The notes: generated from the letters alone by a model not told the origin. Shown: positions 11,021 through 22,826, numbered from the stretch's first letter. The stretch: DNA of 64,000 bases from Pomphorhynchus laevis (GCA_012934845.2 WNNJ02001135.1:62001-126000), one strand, 5' to 3'. Translations and numbers: made by a program.

Positions 11021-11515
11021 ATGTACTCAACAATATTCGAAAAATACGTAAGTACTAATGATTTCAATTTTAGATCTTTTAAATGTAACAGAAAAAACTG
11101 TATTGTTTGTGATGTTATAAATACTAATTGTATCGTAATTAATACGACAAACAAATGTCTTTCATTAAATATTAATAATAATTGTAACTGCAATACCGCA
11201 GGTGTAGTGTATCTAATACAGTGTACATGTGGATTGCAATATATAGGAAAAACATAAAATGTTAAAAACTAGGTTTAGTCAACACATATAATATACATCA
11301 TAACAGTCAAACTATATTTCATAAACATAAGAGATTAATAGGACATGATATAGAATACTGTAAATTATTTATTTAAAAACATATTATTAAAGAAAATAAG
11401 ACATTATTAAATTAAAAGCTATTAGAATGAGAAGATTTTTGGATTAAAACGCTTAATTCAATGTACGCATTAGGATTGAATAACGTGGTACAAGGAATTA
11501 GCAGAAGTCAAATCA
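11021..11515 (+). mobile_element. Penelope-like element, GIY-YIG endonuclease part
   Basis: The frame reads RNRKNCIVCDVI-type cysteine pairs followed by GVVYLIQCTCGLQYIGKT, a GIY-YIG nuclease core (VVY ... YIG). Further on it reads EDFWIKTLNSMYALGLNNV, the usual C-terminal box of Penelope-like proteins. In this class the nuclease sits after the RT and makes the target nick. A close copy lies at 43,093-43,410 on the other strand. The piece is a decayed fragment. The minus-strand RTE LINE abuts its end. The inverted-repeat arm starts inside it, near 11,396. Confidence 0.75.
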
Positions 11516-14040
11516 TGACGAATGACGTCCATCTATCGCAGTTTCGGCCTTCATATCAGACGCTTTCCATCTAGTGTAACGGCGATGAACTTATTTGATG
11601 GTTGGTGTTCACTTGCGCGGATAACCTGGCTGTACCCTTGTAGTCGCCTTTCGCGAAGTTTCTCTATTATTGGCACTACGCCAAACTGTTTCCTTATTTC
11701 TTTGTTCCGGACATGATCCTTTAAGGTTTTTTCTGGTGTCCATCGGAGCATCTTTATCTCCATTGCGGCAACTTTGTATTCTTCACATTTTTATATCGGC
11801 CAACATCCAGCACCGTAGAGGACCACGGGTCGTATTACAGTATTGTAAATTTCCGACTTCAATCGGTCTTTTATCTTTGGATTGCAGAGAATACCTGTAA
11901 TTAAGCTCCACTTCTATCAGTCTGCATTTACTCGAGAAGAGACCTCCTCGTGTAGGTTACCATCTGCCGCTATAAAAGAGCCAATGTATTTAAACGCAGT
12001 TGTTCGGTTCAGTGTGTGCCTTCCAAACTGTAGTGGCTAATCATCATTCATATTTGTGGTCAGGTATTTTGTTTTACGCGCGTTCAGACGTAGATTGAAC
12101 TGCTTGAGTCGATTTCCCCAGCTGTTTATTTGTTGTAAGAGGTCATCTTTATCTACGGACACAAGCATGACGTCATCAGCATATAGAATCGTCCACGGAA
12201 ACTGTCTGTTTAGATTGTTGTATACGGCATCCATAACGAGGATGAATAGCAACGGAGACAGCGCAGACCCTTGATGAACTCCAACGGTGGTAGACAAGTC
12301 ATCAGGATATATCACTGTCGAACATACCTGGCTTGTTGATCCTTTGTATATTAGCTTGACCCACTTAACAATCTCTTCATGGACTAAGTAGAATCTCAAA
12401 GCGTACCAAATAATTCAAATCAGATAATTCAAATAACTTCAATAAGGACCCGATCGAACGTCTTTTCAAGATCACGGAACGCACAGTGTATAGTTTTCCG
12501 TTTTTCTCGATGTTTTTCAAGAAGGCGAAAGGCATTAATAGCATCGATGGTGCCATAGTTCTTGACAAACCCAAATTCGTTTGTTGATATCAATCATGTG
12601 GGTGTGTGAAATGAGACGAATCGGGCAGTAATTTAACAGTCGGCGAAATTTTCCTTCTGTTTCGATATAAGGACGGTTGTGCTCCGTCTCCAATCAAAAG
12701 GTATCTCCCTTTCTTGGATTATTTGGTTGAAAATCTGAACCAACCACCTTGTTGAATTCTGTTCACTTGATTTCCATAATTTTGAAGCTACATCATCAGG
12801 CCCTGTAGCTTTTGCGTTTTTCATTTTATATAGTACACTTTAAACCTCGATAGCTGCTATAGGCATAACAAAGCCTTCGATCAGCAGAATGTGTGGGATA
12901 GGTAGGTGTTCGAATGTCTTGGAGGATATGTCATTGAAGTAAGTTCGCCATCGCTTTAATACCTGCGTCCTATGGGTAAGCAAGACAGTTTTGATCATCA
13001 ATTCCTGGAAATTTTTGAGTATCGTGCGTTTTTCGGTATCTTGTTCGGGCGATTCTAAAAATTTCGCGTTCTCCTTCACGTGTATCGAGTCTCTCATATA
13101 AACTATCAAACTTCGTTGCTTAAGTTTTAGCTACTACTATTTTTGCTTTCTTTTTAGCTCCCTTGTATTTTTTCCATTCTTCGGACGATTTGCTCGGGAG
13201 CCAGCCGTGGTAAATGCGCTTTTTTGTAGAACACTTTCTTTACCTTCTTCGGTCCATAACCATGCACTTTTATCGAGTTGTCGTGTTCTAGGTTTTGTAG
13301 TACCAAATATCTCTTGGGCAAATTTCGTAATGATCGCTTTGGCTTTTTCCCATGTTTCATTTATCGTCGTTATGGATGCCTTATTTTTTAGAGCTTCAAG
13401 TCAGATTCCGCTCTCTTAAATTTCCACCATTTTATACGAGGTCTCACGTTACCTTCTGGGTTAGGTTGCTTCAGCAAGGTGATATTCAGGGTTGTAACGA
13501 CAGGTCTATGTTGAGTTGTCACTGTTTCATACGGGATATATTTTGTATCTATTACGAGTTTGAGATCACCCCGTCGAACCAGGATATAGTCGATTTGGGT
13601 TTTATTTAAGGCGTTGTGGAAAGTGATGAGATGTGATGCTTGTTTATAAAACCATGTATTGCATATGACTAGGTCATGTGCGTCTGCGAATTCAAGGATT
13701 TACCCACTATCGTCGTATCTTCGTCCAAACCCCTTTCCTCCAAGACAGTTGTGTCCATCCTTTGTGACACCGACATATCAGTTTAGATATCCTGCGATGA
13801 TTATCATGTGATCCTTTAGTACTTCGCCGGTCAGTAAGTCGATCTGTATCCAGAACATTTCCTTGACTACCTTGTCGCATCCTGTATGTGGCGCATATGC
13901 ACTGAAGATGCGAACTATACGGTTATCATATGCGACAGTGATTTTCATCAGTCGGTCACTGTATCGATGAACATCCGCAATACTATTTTGGAAACGTTTG
14001 GAGACAATGATGACGACGCCACTCATCATTTTAGATTTTC
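11516..14040 (-). mobile_element. RTE-clade LINE (left-arm copy), 5' truncated
   Basis: Reading the minus strand from 14,077: an endonuclease fragment (GVVIIVSKRF ... IVRIFSAYAPHTGCD), then linker, RT fingers (MKNAKATGPDDVASKLW ... DWRRSTTVLI), motif B (VHQGSALSPLLFILVMD), motif C (ILYADDVMLVS), and the RTE C-terminal box (EIKMLRWTPEKTLKDHVRN ... RKQFGVVPI). This order is diagnostic of RTE/BovB-like LINEs. The endonuclease lacks its N-terminal third, and the frame is split into several pieces, so the copy is dead. The 5' edge near 14,040 abuts Penelope sequence on the opposite strand, so the RTE inserted into, or was joined with, the Penelope copy. Confidence 0.85.
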
Positions 14041-15697
14041 CGCAGTTATTGCAGTATAAAATACAATAATCGGACAATAAATGTTAATAATAACAAAAAA
14101 TATACCTGACCATAAAATTCATTAATCAATGTATATATAACATAAATATAAGAAAACTTTTAAATAATTCAAAAAGTAAAGAAATATAAGGATCAGATTT
14201 AAGTAAATATATTCCAGAAATAAGGTATAAGTTCTTACCGCAATTAGTACAAAAAAATAATTATTATAATAAAGAATGGAAATAAATATGTAAGAATAAT
14301 ATTAGAAACATTATAGAAACTGAATGCAATTGCAAAAGTCTTAATTGTGATAAAATAAATAAACATATATTCACTCATAATCTAGAATTATTTGGAAACA
14401 ATGAATTAAGGAAAATGCTATCAAAAGGGTATAAAATTTACATTTCGTTATATAATGACTTAAATGCTTACTTTATTAATAGTAAAAGCTAATTAATAGT
14501 AAAAGCTTAAATACATCAAAGATAAACATTTGGAAAACTTATATATAAGATAGAAAAATTAAAGAGAAAATCAAACAATTATAAAACAAAAGATCAAATG
14601 AAAAATCAAATATGTATACAGAACTAACTAAATTAAAGCATAATTATATAATAACAACTATTGATAAAGCATGTAATAACTTTGTCTTCATATGCAAAAA
14701 GCTTTATTATGATATGCTGATGAAAGAAGTTAATTATAATGATTTAAATGAATATCCAACATATGAAAGTAGTGAGTTGAGTTTAGAAACAATTATTACA
14801 TGTCATTGTTCTATAATGGATAAAAAGGGCATAAAAATTGAATAATATAATAAAAATATACCTATATTATATTGGAATGCAAAATTACATAAAAATCTAA
14901 TACAATCTAGGTTTATATATAGTGCTAAAATGCATATCTAACAAAAATTAAAGAATAAAGTAAATATAAATAAATTGATAAAATTGAATTATAAGAATCC
15001 TTAAATATTTTGATAAATCAAAATTATTTATAGGTAGGGACATCTATATTTAGACAAGTAAAAGGTGTTCCAATGGGTGGTAATAGTAGCCCAATTATAG
15101 CTGACTTGTTTTTAAGCTTTATATAATATGAATTTGTTCATAACTGTGTAAAAACTAAATCTAAACAATATAGATATATGAAATATATGTTTCGATACAT
15201 TGATGGTATATGTGTATTTAATTCTAATAATTTTTATTATTAGAATTTACAATAAAATTAATTAATTAATTTATTCAATTAGTGAACAAATTAATCCAGA
15301 AAGCCTTATTCTTAACAAAACCAATATTAATGATAAAGAAGGTGTATATCTAGATATGAACATTAAATTAACATCAATTAAAACTACTTTTAATTTATAT
15401 CGTAAAGATGACATATTTAAATTTACAAGAAACATATTTTTGCATGAGCATTCATGCATACCATATAATATAAAATATAATACATTAAATAATGAAATTT
15501 TAAGAATTGCAACAATATGTAATGATATTGGCTTTCTTCAAAATCATTTAAATAATTTAATAGATACATATTTTAAACTAGGTTACTATAAAAATAACAT
15601 CAAGCAGAAAATAGTAAAATATATAAATCAACGCAATAATATAAAGAATAAATTTAAACTCTTTAGTGGCAAATTTTTATGGATGGATAATAAATAA
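14041..15697 (+). mobile_element. Penelope-like element, RT region (left-arm copy)
   Basis: After a stretch matching 4,660-4,806, the plus strand encodes ETECNCKSLNCDKINKHIF with LRKMLSKGYKI (the Cys box and the LLSKGP-like box upstream of Penelope RTs), then LKHNYIITTIDKACNNFVFICKK (the DKA-NNVV box), then FRQVKGVPMGGNSSPIIADL (RT motif B) near 15,060, then the thumb region at 15,356-15,697. Penelope RTs are related to telomerase and act with a GIY-YIG nuclease. Here the nuclease does not follow the RT: the frame ends at WMDNK and the inverted terminal repeat begins. The copy is broken in several places. Confidence 0.8.
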
Positions 15698-16058
15698 TAT
15701 ACTTTGTATTATAATAAGATACTATATAGTTATTTCAGAGGAAATACATCATTAGCATGTATTTGACCCCGCTGCTATGTTGGGTAGAGGAGTTAGGGGC
15801 TGAAACCTGATAGCATAGCAGTTCCTCCTGATGACCTCTAATTCTTATTCTGATACAACATCTGTTATTTATTAGTCAATTCATAAAAATGACGTTTATT
15901 TTGAATTTCATTTTTTTTATTTTAACTTGATTTAAATTATAGAAAATCTAAAAACAATTATTAATTTTATTATTTAATTACTAAATTTTGATTTAGCATT
16001 ATTATGTTGTGCTTATTTTATAATGATATTAAATAAGTAGACTCAGTTGGCTGATTTG
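15698..16058 (-). repeat. Penelope terminal repeat with folded core (left arm)
   Basis: Reverse-complement copy of the family terminus, running from the end of the RT frame to the caaatcagccaactgagtct edge. Its core (about 15,770-15,840) has two interlocking complementary pairs: gctgctatg with catagcag, and cccc with gggg. Downstream of these are gaaac and cctgatgacct words. Since other copies carry this terminus in forward orientation upstream of the ORF, it appears at element ends in both orientations. Confidence 0.7.
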
Positions 16059-16293
16059 ATTTACACTGAGACGATGTTGATAAAAATATTCAAAACGAAC
16101 AAATAAAGTTTAATGTGCGATTGTATTGTAGTTAATAATAATTTTCGTGATTTTAAAATAAATGTTTCAATTTAAAATGGCAAAACTTTATAAAATTTAA
16201 ACTCATCTTCATCACAAAAATTGAATAAAAATACAAAATTATTCAATTTTGTTTTAATATATCCTTTTATAATATTAAAAGTGGTTTTGAGAC

Positions 16294-17131
16294 AATTTTC
16301 TAAATAAAAACTAATGATTATTGTAGTTTCTACTTAAACAACTTTTTTGTCATAAAATTGAATGATTTCCTGATCGATTTCGACATTTTTAAATGACAAC
16401 CGTTATCTGCCAAATTTATGAAAATAATGCATTTTGATATTTGACAATTTTAAGTATATTAATTACTACACCAGCGAATGATTTCAGGATAGATCAACTA
16501 GATCCTTTCGTGTCAGACATACGTGTAATCGAGAAGTATATGTGCGGTGTTTTGTTTTCATTTTTTGAATTCAATAACGTTTCCCGTTTTACGTTACAAG
16601 CTAGCCGGGAATGTCGAAGATCCAAGTAATTGACATCATAACACGTTTGAAGAGAAATCGGATTTCGAAACGTTGATAAGGTTTAAACTGATCGTAAACA
16701 TTCATGTGGACAAATATAATGAATAGTATCTACTTCCTATGCTTTTAGGGAGCATGGTATTGTCTACTTATATAAGATGGAAGAAGCAGGCAGGAAAGAC
16801 CCTACAAAAGATAAGAGCCGGCTTATGATTGATTCTGGGCAAGTCACTTTTGACGCTTACTAGGAGCTGATCCACACAAGATGAGCAGGTGAATCTGTAG
16901 ATTTTAATAAGATTAATTTAAAATAAATTTGACGATGTTGTTGAAGTGTGTTTTAATGCTAATGACTTTATGACGATATCCAAGCATTTTATAAAATAAT
17001 TACAAAATTTATTAAATTTATTATTGATTTATAGTACTGAAATTCAAATGGCTAATTATATTGATTTTAATGCTTGTATGTTTTCAAAATAATTGAATAT
17101 CCTAGACCCAGCTGCAACTCATTGCACTCAC
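16294..17131. other. Unassigned stretch past the left arm
   Basis: An AT-rich region with a GC-richer patch at 16,480-16,900. A 62-residue frame at 16,441-16,629 has no motif. No repeat elsewhere in the window matches it. Confidence 0.45.
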
Positions 17132-17168
17132 TGCACTCGTTGGATCCATTAAGTATCCAACGAGTGCA
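17132..17168. repeat. Short perfect stem-loop
   Basis: Arms tgcactcgttggat and atccaacgagtgca, 14 bases each, are separated by 9 bases. It lies directly before a dispersed repeat and marks the start of a rearranged patch. Confidence 0.6.
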
Positions 17169-17169
17169 A

Positions 17170-17267
17170 CGACAATTCAGCAACAACATCTGCCTAGTGT
17201 TTAAGGATGGTACGCATAGCAATTCAATCTGGTAAACAGCGTAAGCCTCAGTCAATTAAGCAAAGTG
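17170..17267 (+). repeat. Dispersed repeat (copy also at 21,658)
   Basis: About 98 bases starting cgacaattcagcaacaac are shared with 21,658-21,757. Parts of it occur inverted, twice in tandem, at 17,495-17,559. It has no coding content. Confidence 0.65.
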
Positions 17268-17303
17268 TCTCACTATGCTTAATACGCTTAAGATAATTAA
17301 TAC

Positions 17304-17494
17304 GTACCAAATATCTCTTGAGTACCAAATATCTCTTGGGCAAATTTCGTAATGATCGCTTTGGCTTTTTCCCATGTTTCATTTATCGTCGTTATGGATG
17401 CCTTATTTTTTAGAGCTTCAAGTCAGATTCCGCTCTCTTAAATTTCCACCATTTTATACGAGGTCTCACGTTACCTTCTGGGTTAGGTTGCTTC
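17304..17494 (+). repeat. Templated copy of RTE sequence from 4 kb upstream
   Basis: Bases 17,321-17,494 match 13,299-13,472 over 174 bases with no difference that I can see. They are preceded by an extra 17-base copy of the start, gtaccaaatatctcttg (17,304-17,320). The insert is followed by gtaccatcc, so the joint shares gtacca with the start. It carries a piece of the RTE LINE, but as a short internal slice in plus orientation rather than a 3'-anchored retrocopy. Confidence 0.8.
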
Positions 17495-17559
17495 GTACCA
17501 TCCTTAAACACTAGGCAGATGTTGTGCGTACCATCCTTAAACACTAGGCAGAGGTTGTT
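17495..17559 (-). repeat. Inverted tandem pair of the dispersed repeat
   Basis: Two adjacent units, gtaccatccttaaacactag and onward (17,495-17,525 and 17,528-17,559), are the reverse complement of the core at 17,180-17,212. Together with the forward copy they enclose the templated RTE slice. Confidence 0.7.
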
Positions 17560-17562
17560 ATA

Positions 17563-17900
17563 ATAAATAATATACTTTGCATTATAATAAGATACTAGAT
17601 AGTTATATCAGAGGAAATACATAATTAGCATGTATTTGGCCCCGCTGCTATGTTGGGTAGAGGAGTTAGGGGCCGAAACTTGATAGCATAGCAGTTCCTG
17701 CTGATGACCTCTAATTCTTATTCTGATACAACGTCTGTTGTTTATTGGCCAATTCATAAAAATTACGTTTATTTTAAATTTCAATTTTTTATTTTAACTT
17801 GATTAAAATTATAGAAAATCTAAAAACAATTATTAATTTTATTATTTAATTATTAAATTTTGATTTAGCATTATTATGTTAATATAATAAAAATATACAA
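17563..17900 (-). repeat. Penelope terminal repeat with folded core
   Basis: A further reverse-orientation terminus, parallel to 15,698-16,058. It has perfect ggcccc/ggggcc and ctgctatg/catagcag complementarity at about 17,638-17,697. It has no RT remnant in front and is joined to the patchwork region. Confidence 0.7.
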
Positions 17901-18180
17901 AAATACCAAAACGGATAAACAAATTGTTTTTGGTAGAGAAAGTGGAAAGAAATACGCAGGATTACCATTTATAAATAATTTTTGAATATTAATTTCAAAA
18001 GATTTGTGTCAAGCAATAAAACATTAAATACTTCAAATCAATTAATCAATCATTCAAAACCACTTTATTTAAGAAATAAAGAGCAAGTATTTTTTAGCTC
18101 ATATACAGGAGATTTCATATAGAAAGGAAAAAGATTTGTAAAAATTAGAGTAAGAACAAAAAAGATGTAAAATTTGAAAA
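17901..18180 (+). pseudogene. Penelope-like N-terminal region remnant
   Basis: The plus strand encodes TDKQIVFGRESGKKYAGLPF and onward. A related stretch is found on the minus strand near 59,820-59,740, next to another Penelope terminus. Both lie beside family termini and far from an RT, so I read them as parts of the variable N-terminal region of the family. The piece is decayed. Confidence 0.4.
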
Positions 18181-18229
18181 TCAGCGTTTGTCAGAAAATT
18201 GAGTTAATCATCGAGATGAAAATGAGTTT

Positions 18230-21000
18230 TGTCATTTTATATAAATTGAGGATTTATTCTTTTATTATGGTAAGTAATAGCACGGTGCAGGAAACTATCC
18301 AACATATGTTGTGCAAATTCGCGTTTCCAGCTGTCCGTAAAAAGAGATTCTTCAAAATATCGTCTAATGATGTAAATGGTTTCTCCGCAATGCGTTGTGC
18401 ATAGTTGTGGATTACTTTTAGTCGACGAACATCTTCTACTGACATGTTTATGTGAACAGGATATCCATAAGTTAGCAAAGGAATTACGGTTGCTGTATAT
18501 ATTTGTTCGATGTGATGTGAAAGCGCTCTCTGTAGTTTAAGTTTGCGCAGAAAATATAGTCGGGGTGCGCATTTACGTATCAAATCATCTATATGTAAGT
18601 GCCATGACAGATTGTCACTAAATCTCATTCCTAGGATCTTTAAGCTGTTTACCATTTCAAATCCAAAATCAATAAGTTGTTTTGAGAATGATCTTTTTAA
18701 GCAGAAATGTACTATTTTAGACTTCGTGCTATTTATTTGCAGACTTCTTTTAGCACCATTTAAGAAGTTCATCAATTTGGAATTTAAGCGAGCGATTTGA
18801 TATATGTACACTTGGTGCGGAATTTAGAATATTGATGTCATCCGAATATTTAACGCATATTGAATGATCTAGAAATACGTCGTAGTCCTGTACAAAAAGG
18901 TCGAATAGTAGGGGAGAGATTAAGCTCCCTTGAGGTAAGCCAATATATGAAAAACATTCCTTAGAGGTGTTTTTGTGTACAATCCTTTGGCTTCTACCAG
19001 ACAGGTAAGATTGAATGAACTTTAGTTGCCATTTAGAGTTTCCTAATGTCTCTAATTTATTCAATAACACACAATGGTCAATTGTGTCGAATGCTTTGCT
19101 CAAATGAATTTGAGGTGCTTGTACTATAGGTTGGGATCGTAAATCAAGATTATTGATTGCAAACAGATATATTCTCATAAGTGCATTCATTATATTGTCT
19201 TGTTGGCGAAAAGCGTGTTGGTTGATATCTAAGCGATTTAGATATATTGAATAAATTCGACGGCGAAAATCCTTTTCAATTCGTTTTGCAAATGCCGGTA
19301 GCAATGATATTGGACGGAAAGATACAATTCACAATTTTACAATTCACACTGGTATACCCGGACCGTTGGCTTTGTTTGTTGCTAAACTATTTATATCCTT
19401 GAGTACTTCTTCGGAAGATACGAGAGTCGTTGGTGGAGTTAATTACATTGATAGGTATAATATGCTCGATACTTCTTTTGCATTCAGAATTGTTAGTAAG
19501 AGATACGTTTATTCTGTACAGTGTATCAGAAAGATTATTATTGTCCGAAGTAACAAGGTTGGATTGAGAAACATGACCACGTAATGCTTTTACGTTTTTC
19601 CAAAATAACTTCGAAGATGTATTGCTTAATTGTTTTAAGACGAAAGATTGACGCGTTTCTGTAATTTTTAATGAAAGCTTCCTATTTAGTTCATTAAAGT
19701 AATGGATGGTGATTTTTATGTTTATAGGCATCATCACGGCGCAGTTGAAGCTCATTCAGAGCATGAGACATCCAATGAGGATCGCGATTTGTAAGAGTTA
19801 CGGTCTTTGCAGGTATGCAATTTTCGACAATGTCACATATTATCGATGTTATTGCATCAAGAGAAATAACGTTACAGTTTTCTGGGAGAAAAAACTATTT
19901 AAGTAATTCACTACGTAGTTTAATAAGACGATGTTCACGGCGATCCTGAACTACAAGACGAGATATGACTGTACGCTTTACTGAGTTCATAGGTTTGAGA
20001 ATTACAGACAAAATGTTAGATGATGATACAGGGGCGCACTTAATACCACCAAATCCGTAAGCATCTGTATTAAGATAAATTTTGTCAAGTGTAGATTTTC
20101 CGTGGGTTGGAAAGTCTATAAGTTGGATAAAAAATAATTGATGTGCATAAGCATCGAAATCTAGCTGATTAAAATCCACCGCGATTAAAACGTATCTGTG
20201 GTTTGATAAAAATTCGTTAACAAACGTTGAAAGTTTTCCAAAAGCTTGTGATTTATCGGCAGATGGAGGATGGTATAGAATTACTACAAGTAGCTGAAAG
20301 CTTCTTGTTTTTGTAGTTTTACAGAAGTTTAAGACTAAGTATTCTATATGGTCTCCAATGTATGAGCTAATCTCAGTGATTGACACATTTACACTATTTC
20401 TAACGTAAACACATACCCCGCCACCTCTCCGGTTTCTTCTGTGAGCCGATAAAGGCTTTAGAAATCCGGGAATATTACGTTCTTGCGAAGTCACGTTGTT
20501 AAACCACGTTTCTGTCACTAATAGAATATCAAGAGAATAAACACTGCACAATATAGATAAATGATCTATCTTATTAGGAAGGCTCTGTGAATTTGTCAGA
20601 AAAATAGTGGGATAAGAAAAGGTATGATCATTTTGCCGTGTAACAAGGCATATGCACGTTTTATTCGTCATGAGCTTACAAGGTGAACTATTTTCCAACG
20701 AACTCTGCATCGCGCCTTGACCACCCGAAAATTCTGAATTTCTAAGTGTTCTTCACCCATGCTCGTTCTTTCAATTAATTCTTGCCTAGCTTTCTGTAAT
20801 TTTTTACGATCGTCATATGATCTATCAGGAAACAGGGCAATTTCTGTCCCTTTTAGTTTCCCGCGTCGACGAAAAGTTGCTTCAGCATGCAGTTTATCTT
20901 CGAATATTACCTTTATGAGCCTAGGTTTATCATTGTGTGATATTTGCGTATCTCCTCGCTGCATTCTAATTACCGCGTTAATTACGATTTTTTCGTATTT
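18230..21000 (-). mobile_element. CR1/Jockey-like LINE, ORF1 end to RT tail
   Basis: On the minus strand in order: an ORF1 C-terminal box (20,964-20,668: PRLIKVIFEDKLHAEATFRR ... ALFPDRSYDDRKKL); an apurinic-type endonuclease (20,710-19,895: LVTETWFNNVTS, RRGGGVCVYVRN, VILYHPP, VDFNQ, STLDKIYLN); RT with motif A SKAFDTIDHCVLL, motif B GLPQGSLISPLLF and motif C VKYSDDINIL (19,304-18,750); and the tail KILGMRFSDNLSWHLHID ... PLLTYGYPVH (18,811-18,254). This is a full domain set for a CR1/Jockey-type LINE about 2.8 kb long. Several frame breaks make it inactive. The 3' end lies near 18,230, without a clear poly(A). Confidence 0.8.
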
Positions 21001-21263
21001 TTTGGTTTAGAAAGAGACATTATGAATTTCCTAACAGATTCAATATCATGACTTATCCTTACTTCTAGTGTTGTTGCTCAGCATTTTGTGAATTTGAATC
21101 ATTCCGTTGATTCTGATAATGCATTTATTTTATCATTTGAAAGTGACTTGTTATCTCGCATTATTGAATAAGCTTATTTTATTAAAAAGAACCTAATTTA
21201 ATGCTTAATAATAAATCCGATTACAACCTAAAATTAAATTATAATTAATTATTCCAATATTGC
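21001..21263. other. AT-rich spacer within or beside the LINE
   Basis: No coding motif is visible. It lies between two ORF1-like pieces, so it may be insertion debris. Confidence 0.4.
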
Positions 21264-21445
21264 ATGCCCTCTGAAGGGTATGATCTCAAGCGTGTTTGGG
21301 ATATTTTAACAAACATTGGTTCGGATTATGGTTATTTCGTAAATGAAGTCAAAACCTGGCTGTTATCTCACGTAGCACTGAACAAGGACTTACTTCCTAG
21401 TGAAAATATTAATACTAATACAACTGGAATCGAGATTCTACTGAT
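21264..21445 (+). pseudogene. RLE LINE reverse-transcriptase fragment
   Basis: The frame reads LTNIGSDYGYFVNEVKTWLLSHVALN, the box that follows RT motif C in the GQ-G-E type RLE LINEs of this window (compare YGRAFGFHVNSNKCVLL in the 39,800 copy). Only about 60 residues survive. It sits on the opposite strand to the surrounding CR1/Jockey-like LINE. Confidence 0.55.
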
Positions 21446-21657
21446 GAGTGTTGCCGGGTACTCATCATTTCGATGCTGAAGTGGTCGTCTAGAAGTGACA
21501 TGGTGACTGAAAGTCGTGAATCGAAGTCCAGTCTATCAAGCAACACCATTTCGTATAAATGCCGTATTTCGTAAGAAATCCTGGACCGTTATTTACTCAG
21601 CACATCCGTGCACTACTATTATACCTGCCGCATCCATTTAGGATCCAACCAGTTCAG

Positions 21658-21757
21658 CGACAATTCAGCAACAACCTCTGCCTAGTGTTTAAGGATGGTC
21701 CGCACAGCAATTCGATCTGGTTGAGAGCGAAAGCCTCAGACAATTAAGCAAAGTGTC
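21658..21757 (+). repeat. Dispersed repeat (copy also at 17,170)
   Basis: About 98 bases are shared with 17,170-17,267 in the same orientation. Both have a ggatcca word just upstream. Confidence 0.65.
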
Positions 21758-21875
21758 GGTTATACATGGATAATTACACTCTTCTGTATATGCAAATGTG
21801 TAAAAGAAGGCACATCGGGTATAACTCGTTTTAGGATATATACTTGATCAGTTGTAATATAGGAATCGTTAGAAA

Positions 21876-22640
21876 CTAACACAGTATTCCAATTTTGATC
21901 ATGGATAATGATCCCCTTAACATGACGAAACGTGTCCTTGAAGGAAAACTATGCGGTTTGCTTGCAGCTCGATTAATAGAATCACACATAGGCAACAGTG
22001 ATGAATCTGCTGATTGGTGAATATTGTTAGTTGATGATGCGTTTGGAGATTTACTCTTGTCGCGATACGACAATCTTCTAGATGAATTCTTAAACGTTCT
22101 TACGACATGTGATCTCCCACCATCAAGTTAAGAGGATCTAGCAATATAAGGAGTCTTTGAAGCCAACGTGACATTTAAATCTAATTCAGAGTTTGTTGGC
22201 TTCGTTATGTTTACCAAATTATCTTTCCTGAGTTCTATGGGAACATATATATTGTCATTATCTAATACATCGATTGAAGATCGTGATTGGTTTTTAAAGA
22301 TTACCGAGTTATCAATAATAGAACATATTGGCGTATTTATATGTGTATTGTTCTATGGTTTTCAGATCCTTCTTTAAGATACATCTGAGTCAGAACGGGA
22401 CAGTTTTCATTATCGCAAATAATTAATATTTTAATGTGGAGTTGATTGACATATCGTATTCGAACCATTTATATAAGATGTAGAATCAGTAACGTTCTTT
22501 CAGTTTGTTTTGGTTGAAAGTAAAATACAATTACTTAATCGATTTATAAGTTCAGCTTTGGGATCGGTATAGTTTAATCCGCGTTTGCGACATTCAGGAA
22601 TCAATTCCACTAGACGAAGTTGTTTCAACTTCCCCATGAT
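21876..22640 (-). pseudogene. LINE ORF1-like remnant with SAP-like motif
   Basis: From the ATG at about 22,640 the minus strand encodes MGKLKQLRLVELIPECRKRG and then LNYTDPKAELINRL. This is the helix-turn-helix of a SAP domain (L-x2-LRLxELxxxCRxRGL then KAELxxRL). SAP modules bind nucleic acid. Further downstream on the same strand are Ser/Asn/Lys-rich stretches (to 21,876) that look like a linker. The position upstream of, and on the same strand as, the LINE at 21,000-18,230 suggests its ORF1 N-terminus. An independent gene remnant is the alternative. The frame is interrupted several times. Confidence 0.45.
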
Positions 22641-22826
22641 AGCCAAGCCAAATTTTGTGCAACAGTAGATCGATCGACATATTTTCTTGGTCGTCCTATC
22701 ATATTTCGTTTAGTAAGTATAAGTTATAAGATTTACTTATAACTTGACAAGAGAAATATTGCAATTGTCGTTGTAGGTTTGTAATGTATTTATCAGTGTA
22801 ATGTTTAGATAATGTCAATGTAGGTA

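Larger units (their letters stand above)
11396..16293 (+). repeat. Left arm of a 4.9-kb inverted repeat
   Basis: This segment is nearly identical to the reverse complement of 54,087-58,982. Any position x here corresponds to about 70,379 minus x in the other arm, with at most a few bases of length difference over 4.9 kb. Identity looks about 98-99% from the encoded fragments. The arm contains the end of a Penelope GIY-YIG region, an RTE LINE (minus), a Penelope RT region (plus) and the folded Penelope terminus. Matching ends abruptly at gacattattaaa (outer side) and at ataatattaaaagtgg (inner side). Confidence 0.9.

Noticed and set aside
15698-16058. Canonical hammerhead ribozyme in the Penelope terminus
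   Set aside because: CTGATGA and GAAAC are present, but the spacing leaves no room for stem I in the order required, and two extra bases precede GAAA. Kept only as a speculative finding.
17563-17900. Independent non-coding RNA gene
   Set aside because: It is one of several copies of the Penelope terminus and has no separate promoter signal.
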